NCBI GenBank assembly: GCA_949373095.1
Contig: CASIBY010000005.1
Location: 46,955-110,954, forward strand
DNA from: Candidatus Poseidoniaceae archaeon
GTDB lineage: Archaea; Thermoplasmatota; Poseidoniia; Poseidoniales; Poseidoniaceae
Reading direction: 5' to 3'
DNA length: 64,000 nt
Made by a program: the position numbers and the translations under genes. Below are positions 48,572 to 64,000 of the stretch, piece by piece; positions within the stretch are counted from its first letter, which is position 1; every line of letters begins with the position of its first letter. The notes below the pieces were generated by a model. The model worked only from the letters and a program-made list of their open reading frames with translations. It had not been told where the DNA came from and searched no databases.

Positions 48572-51500
48572 ATGCAAGAAATCATTCAATCATTTTTCAG
48601 AGAACGCAGTTTGGTCAACCACCAACTCGCATCATACGACGACTGTATCCCAGCCACAGAAAATTCCCTATCCCGCATGGAGAAAATCATTCGCAATATT
48701 CGTGTTGGAACAGACGAAGATTTCGATGACGATGAAGGCGGATACATCAAACTTGACGTCGCTGACCAAGACATTGTCATCCGAATCAAGAATGTTAAAC
48801 TCGGCAAGCCAATGGTGAAAGAAGCCAATGGAGCCCTTAACGATTCCACACCAATGCAATGCCGACTACGAAAGCTCACCTACATGTCCCCTGTTTCAAT
48901 GGATTTCACCATTAAGCGAAACGGCGTCCCATCACCTACAGAGAAGGGCGTTCAAGTTGGTTCCATGCCGATCATGGTTCGTTCCGAACGATGTAACCTT
49001 CACCCCAAGCACATCGCTGGAGACCGCGTCCTCGCACCTACTACATCAGACGAAGACAAGGCAAACTGGCATGATCTCCTTCGTAAGAAGGGCGAAGACC
49101 CTCTAGACCCTGGTGGCTACTTCATCATCAACGGAACCGAGCGTGTCCTCATTTCAATGGAAGACCTTGCACCCAACCGTGTTACTGTTGAAATCAACAA
49201 GCGATATGCAAAGCAAACAGAAGTTGCTAAGATTTTCTCGCAAAAAGACGGTATGCGCAAGCCGCTTACCGTGGAAAAGCGCCGTGATGGAATGCTCATG
49301 GTCAAAATTAGTACCGCAGGAACAACTGCAATTCCAGTTGTCCTCCTCATGCGTGCTCTTGGCGTTGAGAACGATCAACAAATCTTCCAAGCCATTGCAG
49401 GAAACACCGATTCATTCAAATTTATCGTCGCAAATATCAACGAAGTCAAAGATAACGAAGAATACGGAGTCGAAACCAAGGAAGAAAGCCACGAATGGCT
49501 TCAAAAGAAATTCGCAGCCGGACAGCAAAAAGAGTACCGTGAAGCACGAGTCAACCAACTTCTTGACCGTGAACTTCTTCCTCACTTGGGAGACAACCAA
49601 GAAGACCGTGACAAGAAGGCTATTTACTTGGGCCGAATTGTCCGTCAAGTTTTGGAAATGGCCATCGAAGGACGAGACCCAAACGACAAGGACCACTACG
49701 CTAACAAGCGTGTCCGCCTTGCTGGGGACCTCATTGAAGACCTCTTCCGAGTCTCAGCAGGACAACTTTCTCGTGACCTCAAGTACCAACTTGAGCGACA
49801 TCACAACCGAAAGCGTGAACTCAAGATTACCTCGTGTTTGCGTCCTGACGTATTGACCTCGAAAATCATGCACGCTTTAGCAACAGGTAACTGGGTCGGC
49901 GGACGCTCTGGTGTTAGCCAACTCCTAGACCGAACCACCTATCTTGCTGCACTTTCACACATGCGCCGTGTCACATCACCTCTTGTACGAAGTCAGCCTC
50001 ACTTTGAAGCTCGTGACCTCCACCCCACACAATGGGGACGCCTGTGCCCCAACGAGACCCCTGAAGGTCAAAACTGTGGACTGGTAAAGAACGCTGCTCA
50101 AATGATTGATATTTCAGAGAACATTGACGAAGTCGAAATCCGAGAGCGCCTTGACGAGTTAGAAGTGTACCAACCAGACGACTGGACTGACGGTGATCGT
50201 ATCCACGTCAACGGTGACATTTACGGAATCCACAAGAAAGGACAGAAATTGGTAATGCACTTCAAATCTGCTCGACGTCGCGGTGTCATCCCATCTGAGG
50301 TATCCATCCGACACGACAAGGAGAACAAAGATATCTTCATCAACACTGACAAGGGACGTATTTTGCGACCTGTCCTCATCCTTTACGACGGTGCTCCTCG
50401 CTTAACCCTTGAGCACTTGTCAAAGTTGACCAGCGGCGAAATGAATTTCCGCTCCTTAGTCATTGAAGGAATCGTTGAGTGGATTGATGCTGAGGAAGAA
50501 GAAGACCTCTACATCGCTCCACGCCCCTTCGTTCTTCCAGAGACCGTCCCAGAAGGCGACTTAGCTGGACTTGCTGGCCGTACGGTCAAGAACGAGGACA
50601 TCGAATGGATGAATCTTGGAGAACCAGGCGCACGTACTGCTCACCTACGAGCCAACGTCCGCATGCCTAATGGCGACTGGAACACAACCGAGTTCGAAAT
50701 CCCGCTACTCTACACTGAAGAACACACACACTGTGAGATTGACCCGCAACTGGTACTCGGTGTTTGCGCATCGCTCATTCCTTACCCAGAACACAACTCA
50801 ACACCTCGTGTTACTGGTGGAACTGCAATGGTCAAGCAATCTCTTGGACTACCCAGTGCTAACTACCGAATACGCCCAGACACACGTGCTCACATCTTGC
50901 ACTACCCTCAGCGCTCAATCACGAAGACACGAGCAATGTCAACTACGAACTTTGATGACCGTCCAGGTGGACAGAACTTCATTGTTGCAATCATGTCCCT
51001 TCACGGATACAACATGCAAGACGCTGTCATCATGAACAAGGGTTCAATCGACCGAGCTCTCGGCCGATCAACCTTCAACCGCACCTACAACGCAGAACGA
51101 CGCAGATTCCCTGGTGGACAGGTCGAAGAGATCGAAAAGCCGGGTTCCTCAAAGCAGGAAATCAAGGGACTTAAGACTCCTGAAGCCTACATGCACTTGG
51201 AAAACGACGGGCTACCAGTTCCTGAAACTGAGCTCATCGGCGGTAACGTATTGGTTGGAAAGACCAGCCCACCTCGTTTCCTTGAGGAAACATCCGGTGG
51301 GGCTTTCTTGATGGCTCAAGAACGACGCGAATCATCCATGCTTGTTCGCCACGGCGAAAGGGGATGGGTCGACAACGTCTATGTTACCGAATCTCTAGAC
51401 TCTGGCCGTCTCGTTCGTGTCATGGTTCGAAGCCATAAGATTCCTGAAGTGGGTGACAAGTTTGCATCTCGTCACGGACAAAAAGGTGTCATCGGACGCT

Positions 51501-52185
51501 TGGTTGAACCGGAAGATATGCCGTTCACCCCTGATGGTGTCGTACCGGACCTCATCATCAACCCTCACGCAATTCCTTCGAGAATGACCGTGGCACACGT
51601 TCTAGAAATGATCGGTGGTAAGGTTGGTGCTATGGAAGGCCGCCGTGTTGACGGTACTGCTTTCCGTGGAGAAAAGGAATCCAGCCTTCGTGATGGTTTG
51701 GTCCGAAATGGACTTGCCCACACAGGCCGTGAAACCATGATCAACGGTGAAACCGGTGAATCATACCCAGCTGACATCTTCGTTGGATGTATTTTCTACC
51801 AACGATTGCACCACTTGGTTTCCTCTAAGATACACGCTCGCTCCCGTGGACGTGTTCAAATCTTGACCCGTCAGCCAACTGAAGGACGTGCCCGTCAAGG
51901 TGGTCTGCGATTTGGTGAGATGGAACGTGACTGTTTGATTGCACACGGAGCATCGATGGTCATCAAAGACCGTTTGCTCGATGAATCAGATGGTATTGAC
52001 ATGTATGTCTGCGCTCAATCCGGGCACATTGCCTGGTACGACCCGAAGCGTGGAACTTATGTTAGCCCCATCCATGGAGATGGAGCAGAAGTCTACAAAG
52101 TGCAGACTTCATATGCATTCAAGCTACTTCTAGACGAAATGAAGAGTTTAGGAGTGGCCATGCGCCTTGAACTGGAGGACCGAAG

Positions 52186-52189
<4 letters not shown>
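48572..52189 (+). CDS. rpoB: RNA polymerase subunit B (unsplit)
   Basis: Canonical archaeal RpoB motifs (MSTTNFDDRPGGQNFIVAIMSLHGYNMQDAVIMNKGSIDR; DLIINPHAIPSRMTVAHVLEM). Confidence 0.97.
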
Positions 52190-56930
<4,741 letters not shown>

Positions 56931-56954
56931 CTTTCCCAACCATGAGAAACACAT

Positions 56955-57275
56955 GTGGAGAATGGAGGAATAAAAATGGATCTAAGCCGACAATTGAAAA
57001 ATGCAATCGCAACAGGAAACCTGTTGTTTGGACAACGCCAAGCTAACGATGCTTGCGCTAAAGGAGAGGCAAAGTTGGTGCTCGTTGCTGCCAACTGCCC
57101 GGAAGAATATACTGATGCTTTGCGTGCAACTCACCCTGAAGTGACCATGTACCGCTCAGCAATGGTGAACCGTGAACTCGGCATCGCCTGTGGTAAGCCG
57201 TTCTCAGTGTCCACCATCACAGTCCTCGACGCTGGGGGCAGTGATTTGCTTGCTCTTGACTCCAACATGGAGTGA
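56955..57275 (+). CDS. rpl30e: Ribosomal protein eL30 (L30e)
   Basis: LKNAIATGNLLFGQRQANDACAKGEAKLVLVAANCPEEY; position after rpoA2. Confidence 0.85.
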   Translation: MENGGIKMDLSRQLKNAIATGNLLFGQRQANDACAKGEAKLVLVAANCPEEYTDALRATHPEVTMYRSAMVNRELGIACGKPFSVSTITVLDAGGSDLLALDSNME

Positions 57276-57331
57276 ACTTGTACCGTCAAGGAATCAAAGG
57301 CTTGATGGCCTTTGAGCCCTGCCCATAAGGT

Positions 57332-60300
57332 ATGCAGAGCACTCGCAGCCATAGCCTACCCCTGTTCCTCGTTGTTTTGTTCGTGGTGAGTTTACTCAGT
57401 CCTCTCGCAGCACACCAACAAACGACTGCTATTGAATTGAATTCTGTTCAATAACCAGCGAAGCCTCAGCCCGTGCAGCATCCCCTGAAATTTTCCTTTC
57501 AGCAGGAGGGTCAGCAACTGGCGAGGAGTTTGATACTATGATCGCCCCTGGCCTTGATGGATACTATGTAGGAGGTGAGTTTAACCGCTCAATGACCTTT
57601 GGCAACTACCAACTTCAACCGACCTCACCCTTTTCAAATGGAAACGAATTTTACATTGCGGGGATTGATTCCACAGGTTCGTGGACCTTCTTAGCGGGGG
57701 CTGACCACAGCATGGGAGGCGTTTCATTCCTAACGGACATCACTACGGTCAATGGCATGGCTGTAATTACAGGATATATGTTCGGTCAAGTTAATTTCGG
57801 CCAGACCATCTTGAACACACAGGTTTTGGATGGTTTCGTCGCTGTCGCAGACCCTACGGGCAATTGGATGTGGGCTACCGCATTCCAAACGCTCCCAAAT
57901 ACAACGACAGACGCGAGTATTCCTCAAGCAATTTCTGTAGACAATGTTGGTGACATCATTGTGGCAGGATATTTTTCTGGTGAAACAGATTTCGGTGGAA
58001 CAGCAATTAACGTTTCCAACGCTGAAGTGTTTATTGCAAAACTTGACGGAGCAAATGGTGCACTCAAATGGGTCACAAGCGGAGGAGGTATTGGACAACA
58101 AATTGTTACTGATGTTGTAACTGACCTCAACGGAGACTATCACGTATCTTGTCTTACACAAAGCAACGTACTTTTTGGAACAACGAGTTATTCTCCTGTC
58201 GGAACACAGGATTCCTTCATTGTCAAAATGAGCAGTGCCGGCTCTATTACCGGGATAACCGGCTATGGGATACCATCCCAAATCGTATCCGTGGAGTACA
58301 TGAACATAGACTCAGCTGGCGCCTTGTATTTGGGTGGAATCTTTGAAGGAACCCTTGCTCAAAGCGGTTGGTCCATCACTGCGAATAAAGGTGGCTCTGA
58401 TGTATTTTTTATCAAGAAGGGGAGCGGCCCTTCCAATAGCAATTGGGCAGTGATTGGTGGAACAAACGGAGATGACGTCCTGGAAGGAATGGAAATGACC
58501 TCAAAAGACGAACTCATCTTTACCGGCTACATCCAAGGAACCTTCAGTGCAGGAAATAAGGCTATTACACCAGACGGAAATTTTGATGGCCTCGTTGGTG
58601 GCGTTTCCAAAACGGGATCGTGGACGTGGCTTGATGTCACGGATAGCCCTGATTTCGAGACCGGTAGGGGCATTGCAATCAACGGTACTGACGTCGTGGC
58701 AGTTGTTGGAGCCTTTGCGGGTCAAAGTTCATCTCCAAGTATCACCAAAGGTGGAACGACCGTAACGAGTACTGGTGGTTGGGACGTCTATGTTTGGGCA
58801 TTTGATTCATCTATGAAACAAGATTCTGACAGTGATGGAGTTCCTGATTTCGAGGACAATTGTCCCACAGTCGCAAACCCTGGCCAAGGTAACACTGACT
58901 TTGACGAGAAAGGAGACGAGTGTGATTCTGATGATGACAACGATGGACTGACTGATAACTCTCCTGATCTTTGCGCACGTGGTGGCCAATACAACTGGAC
59001 TTCAACCCAAGACTTCAATGACCCTGCTAACTCAAGCGATTGGGATAGAGATGGATGCAGAGACAGTATAGAAGACGATGATATTGACAATGATGGTGTC
59101 AGCGATGATGATGATTCATGCCCTCGCACGTCATACAGCCCACCACGGCCAACTTGGGTCTCTGACGCCTCAACAGACATTGATGGTGACGGATGTAGAG
59201 ATGTTGACGAGGACAACGACGACGATGGAGATGGTTTCAGCGATGGAAGCGATGATTGTTCAAGCATAGCAGGAACTTCTACACTCGGAGAAGTTGGATG
59301 CCTTGACACCGATGGTGATGGATGGGCAGATACTCGAGATGATTGTCCGAATGAATTTGGAAACTCTACTGAGAATGGAAAGATAGCCTGCGTTGATCAC
59401 GATGGAGATGGATGGGCGGATGTGGACGATGCGTTTGTCAATGAACCGACCCAATGGGCAGATACCGACTCTGATACCTATGGAGACTCCCCCGCCGGAA
59501 TCAATCCAGATGCTTGTCCAAATTCTGCAGGAACATCCACAATGGACCGTATCGGTTGTATCGATTCGGATGGCGATGGATATTCCAATGCAGATGCATT
59601 GTGGAGTGTTGAAGATGGTGCAGATGCATTTGTTGATGACAACACACAGTGGTCTGATTTTGATGCTGACGGATTTGGAGACAATTACGCAAATCAAAGC
59701 TGGGATGACCGAAATCCAGATTGGCCAGGAACCTACGTCGCCAACGCCAACAATCAGGATGCATGTCCAACCCGAGAAGGGACCTCATGGATGGGCGATA
59801 CCGCAGGATGCCCTGACGCTGATGGTGATGGATGGTACAACCTCCAAGACGCATTCCCGGTTGACAATACTCAATGGAGTGATGAAGATGGAGACGGATA
59901 CGGTGACAACCAATCCGGAACAACACCGGACGCTTGTATTCAACGACCTGGTGGTTCATTCACGGACCGGTTTGGATGCAGCGATTACGATGAAGATGGA
60001 GTCTCGGACCCTGACCCAGCAGCTAATTACTTCGTTTCAGATGGTGCTGACGCCTTTTTCGATGAAGCCACTCAATGGGCTGATAGCGATATAGACGGAT
60101 ACGGTGACAATCCCCTCGGCTTCCAACCCGATGCTTGCCCACAACTTCGGGATTCTTCAACAGTAGACCGCTTTGGATGTACAGACAGTGACGGAGATGG
60201 TCTTTCTGACCCTGACGCAACGTGGACCACTGCCAATGGGGCAGATGCTTGTCCAGTTGTATATGGCAATTCAAGTGCTGACCGAATCGGATGCCTTGAC

Positions 60301-60756
60301 CAAGATGGTGACAATTATTCTGATCCGACCGCTGATTGGGGTCTCGCTGAAGGAGCCGATGCTTATCCTAAAGATCCTACTCGGTGGATCAAGGAAGCAG
60401 ATGAGGATGCTCAAGGCGCTAGTTCCATGACGACCTATCTCGTCGGTGGAGTTGGTTTCCTCATACTGGCAGGAATTGGCGTATTGCTATTCGTTCGCAG
60501 TAAGGGAGAAGATGAAACAAAGGCCTGGGCAAATGCTACTGCTGGCCAAGTTGCTATGCCAAACTTCCAGGCCCAACCTGCCGCTCAAGTTGCTATGCCA
60601 AACTTCCAGGCTCAACCTGCCACTCAAGTTGCACCTCAACCGATGGCAATGCCTGACCCCGCCCGTGATTACTACAATGGTTTACTCGCTCAGGGCTACC
60701 CACATGCAGAAGCGCTTTCTTACACACAACAATATTTCCAAGAGTTTCGTGGATGA
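57332..60756 (+). CDS. Secreted surface protein with SBBP-like beta-propeller repeats, TSP3 repeats, C-terminal TM and cytoplasmic tail; signal peptide is out of frame with the main ORF (break ~57440-57455)
   Basis: Signal peptide MQSTRSHSLPLFLVVLFVVSLLSPLAAH in one frame, main ORF 57538..60756 in another; DxDGDG repeats; TM 'TYLVGGVGFLILAGIGVLLFV'. Confidence 0.75.
60547..60624 (+). repeat. 39-bp direct repeat x2 in coding sequence (QVAMPNFQAQPA[A/T])
   Basis: caagttgctatgccaaacttccaggcccaacctgccgct / caagttgctatgccaaacttccaggctcaacctgccact, two differences. Confidence 0.95.
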
Positions 60757-60782
60757 AACAGAATGGAACACTGGTGTATGAA

Positions 60783-61064
60783 ATGAGGCAACCACCCGAA
60801 CCAAGTTCTTGGATGGCTCAGGCAACCGAGAATCCAATCGTTAGAGGATTTCTCATTTTTGCAGCATTCCGAGCGGTCTATGGGATGGGGATTTTGGTTG
60901 TAACTTACTTCCTCGCGACCAGCGGAGAAGCACCGTGGTGGACATCGATCATCTTCTTCGGATTCTCAATGGTGTTTTCAAGGGTACTCTTTCGAGCATT
61001 AAAGCAACGTTGGCCAAATGTGTTCCATAAGGAACCAAGAACGAACCTAGAAGGCAACGAATGA
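60783..61064 (+). CDS. Small two-TM membrane protein
   Basis: MRQPPEPSSWMAQATENPIVRGFLIFAAFRAVYGMGILVVTYFLA...; start approximate. Confidence 0.5.
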   Translation: MRQPPEPSSWMAQATENPIVRGFLIFAAFRAVYGMGILVVTYFLATSGEAPWWTSIIFFGFSMVFSRVLFRALKQRWPNVFHKEPRTNLEGNE

Positions 61065-61065
61065 A

Positions 61066-62526
<1,461 letters not shown>

Positions 62527-63033
62527 TCAACGGTAAGGGCAAACTGTGATGAACCGCTCAAGTCGTTCGATACGCCTTCGTCCTTGGGCATCAATCTCAC
62601 TCATGGCACGAATCGCTTCCTCAATGAGTGCGTGCTGATCCTCCTGAACCCCGATCGTCTGGCGCAAATGGTCAAGCATCGCCCATTCGTCTTCAGAAAT
62701 GACATCGTCGTCCAGAGGCGGCGATGAGAGCGGACTGGTAGGTGGTGACGTCGCCCATATGGTGTCCGCCGAAAGCGAATCATCCTCCTTCGAAACGGCG
62801 AGCGGAACTTCCCCTAGGATGACAACAGAGCGGCATTCCGCAGTATCAGCAGGCGCGACCCCCAGGCATCGCGAGAGGACATGGAGGATTTGGGCCTCAT
62901 CATCGGTAACGATGGCGTCCTCAAAGGCGACCTTGAGAATTTCCAGGTACAGGTAGAGGCCACGGCTTGGGACGAGAGGCATGAACCGGGTGTTTCGCTC
63001 CTCTTCGCTTTCAAACTTCGGTCGCGTTTTCAA
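62527..63033 (-). CDS. TerB-like protein with two internally similar helical segments
   Basis: DAIVTDDEAQILHVLSRCLGV and DDVISEDEWAMLDHLRQTIGVQEDQHALIEEAI. Confidence 0.45.
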   Translation of the reverse strand: MKTRPKFESEEERNTRFMPLVPSRGLYLYLEILKVAFEDAIVTDDEAQILHVLSRCLGVAPADTAECRSVVILGEVPLAVSKEDDSLSADTIWATSPPTSPLSSPPLDDDVISEDEWAMLDHLRQTIGVQEDQHALIEEAIRAMSEIDAQGRRRIERLERFITVCPYR

Positions 63034-63075
63034 TGAGCTCGAATGAGGCGCCGAATACAGAGTGTATTACGGATT

Positions 63076-63090
63076 ATGACAATTCGTCAT
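63076..63090. promoter_or_regulatory. Short inverted repeat ATGAC-AATTC-GTCAT upstream of RHH gene, candidate operator
   Basis: Perfect 5-bp arms about 60 bp upstream of the RHH start, followed by AT-rich tttatatg. Confidence 0.25.
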
Positions 63091-63149
63091 TATATGATTA
63101 CGTTTATATGCCGGGACCGCATCTGTCTACAGATAACGGAGGAACCAAG

Positions 63150-63525
63150 ATGAGCCAACCAACCACGGCAGTATCACTCAGAATCACTGAGGAGGATCTT
63201 GCATTGCTTGATGCCCAGGTCGGCCTCAAGGGCTCCCGGAACCGTTCGGATGTCGTCCGAATGGCCATCCAAGAATACCTCCACAACCGCCCGCTCCTAC
63301 AGGACATGGAGACCGTGCGAATCCCGCTGGGCCGCCACGACCAACAGCAACTTGGGAAACTCTACGAGTTGCTTAGGAGTCACTCCCGAACTCGCCGCCC
63401 AAGAAGGAATCAAACTCTACATCGCCAAGGCAACAGCTTCCTTGGCGCCGATCAATAACACACTCGATGCAGTCCTGGAGGCGTCCAGGGCAGCAACGAT
63501 ACGACGCAGTGAATACCAAGAATAA
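63150..63525 (+). CDS. Ribbon-helix-helix (CopG/NikR-like) regulator; apparent +1 frameshift near 63375
   Basis: TTAVSLRITEEDLALLDAQVGLKGSRNRSDVVRMAIQEYL; frames rejoin as LGKLYELL/GVTPELAAQEGIKLYIAKATASLAPINNTLDAVLEASRAATIRRSEYQE. Confidence 0.7.
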
Positions 63526-63855
63526 TGGTGAGAGAGCGGAGGGGATGGGATGATTTGGCAAAACTCTGGATACAACCTAAGTGGAGCCACCCCAACGGCC
63601 AAGCAAGTTCGGTCAAACTTGCATGGCTTTGCCTCACTGTGTCAGCGTGCCCGTCATGCACGCCTTGGCCCTGGTTACCCCAACCAAAACCCCACAACCC
63701 CCCCCTTGGATGACGGCCAGGGGGACTCCGATTCCACTCCAGCTTGCTGAGTTGGTGGTTCCCGTGCCCAGCCCCCACATATCTGGGCACATCGATTTGG
63801 AACCAGCGTAAGCCATCCTCGCTCAATCCCAATCCTTTAGGAGGGTCGTCGGCGC

Positions 63856-64000
63856 ATGAGCGATATGAACGACGGGAATGAGGTGATTCAACCACCGCAA
63901 TTCCCGTTCCTTGCCCACACACAACCACGGCCCGGGCAACTTGAGATGATTCAAGACTCAATCAAAGCTCTCGAACTGGGTGGCTATCATCTTGCGGCAG
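63856..64000 (+). CDS. N-terminus of probable XPD/DinG-type helicase, runs off the right edge
   Basis: MSDMNDGNEVIQPPQFPFLAHTQPRPGQLEMIQDSIKALELGGYHLAA; Q-motif-like PRPGQ followed by pre-Walker A segment. Confidence 0.5.
   Translation, partial: MSDMNDGNEVIQPPQFPFLAHTQPRPGQLEMIQDSIKALELGGYHLAA

Noticed and set aside
63452-63961. 169-aa minus-strand ORF at the right end
   Set aside because: Overlaps the RHH C-terminus and the helicase start; low-complexity composition and no recognisable motif.

Overview
This window looks like a contiguous archaeal chromosome segment. It has a split RNAP A'/A'' with unsplit B, archaeal rpoH-B-A'-A''-L30e, eS1/S3Ae, PurP and COG1340 coiled-coil proteins. Gene content and the many thrombospondin-type-3 (TSP3) surface proteins suggest a marine planktonic euryarchaeon of the Marine Group II / Poseidoniales type; this taxonomic call is an inference. 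Most of the window is dense, ordinary housekeeping DNA. No CRISPR array, rRNA or transposon was recognised. One tRNA-Lys(UUU) is present.

The most interesting items are:
(1) A Cid1/Trf4-like (eukaryote-type) terminal nucleotidyltransferase with PAP-associated domain and a long basic tail.
(2) A cytochrome bc complex in which the cytochrome b C-terminal half is fused to an HdrD/GlpC-like 4Fe-4S + double CCG module.
(3) A HemK/PrmC-like methyltransferase fused to a BirA-type biotin ligase.
(4) A near-identical N-terminal module on two different RNAP subunits (H and A'').
(5) Loss of canonical Zn-ligand cysteines in RpoB and RpoA'.
(6) A SAP domain fused to ribosomal protein eS1.
(7) A divergent FtsZ-family paralog.
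(8) At least 11 reconstructable reading-frame breaks with a strong +1 bias, six of them within about 300 bp of one gene. These most likely reflect insertion-type sequencing errors.

All homology calls are by eye from motifs; no database search was run.
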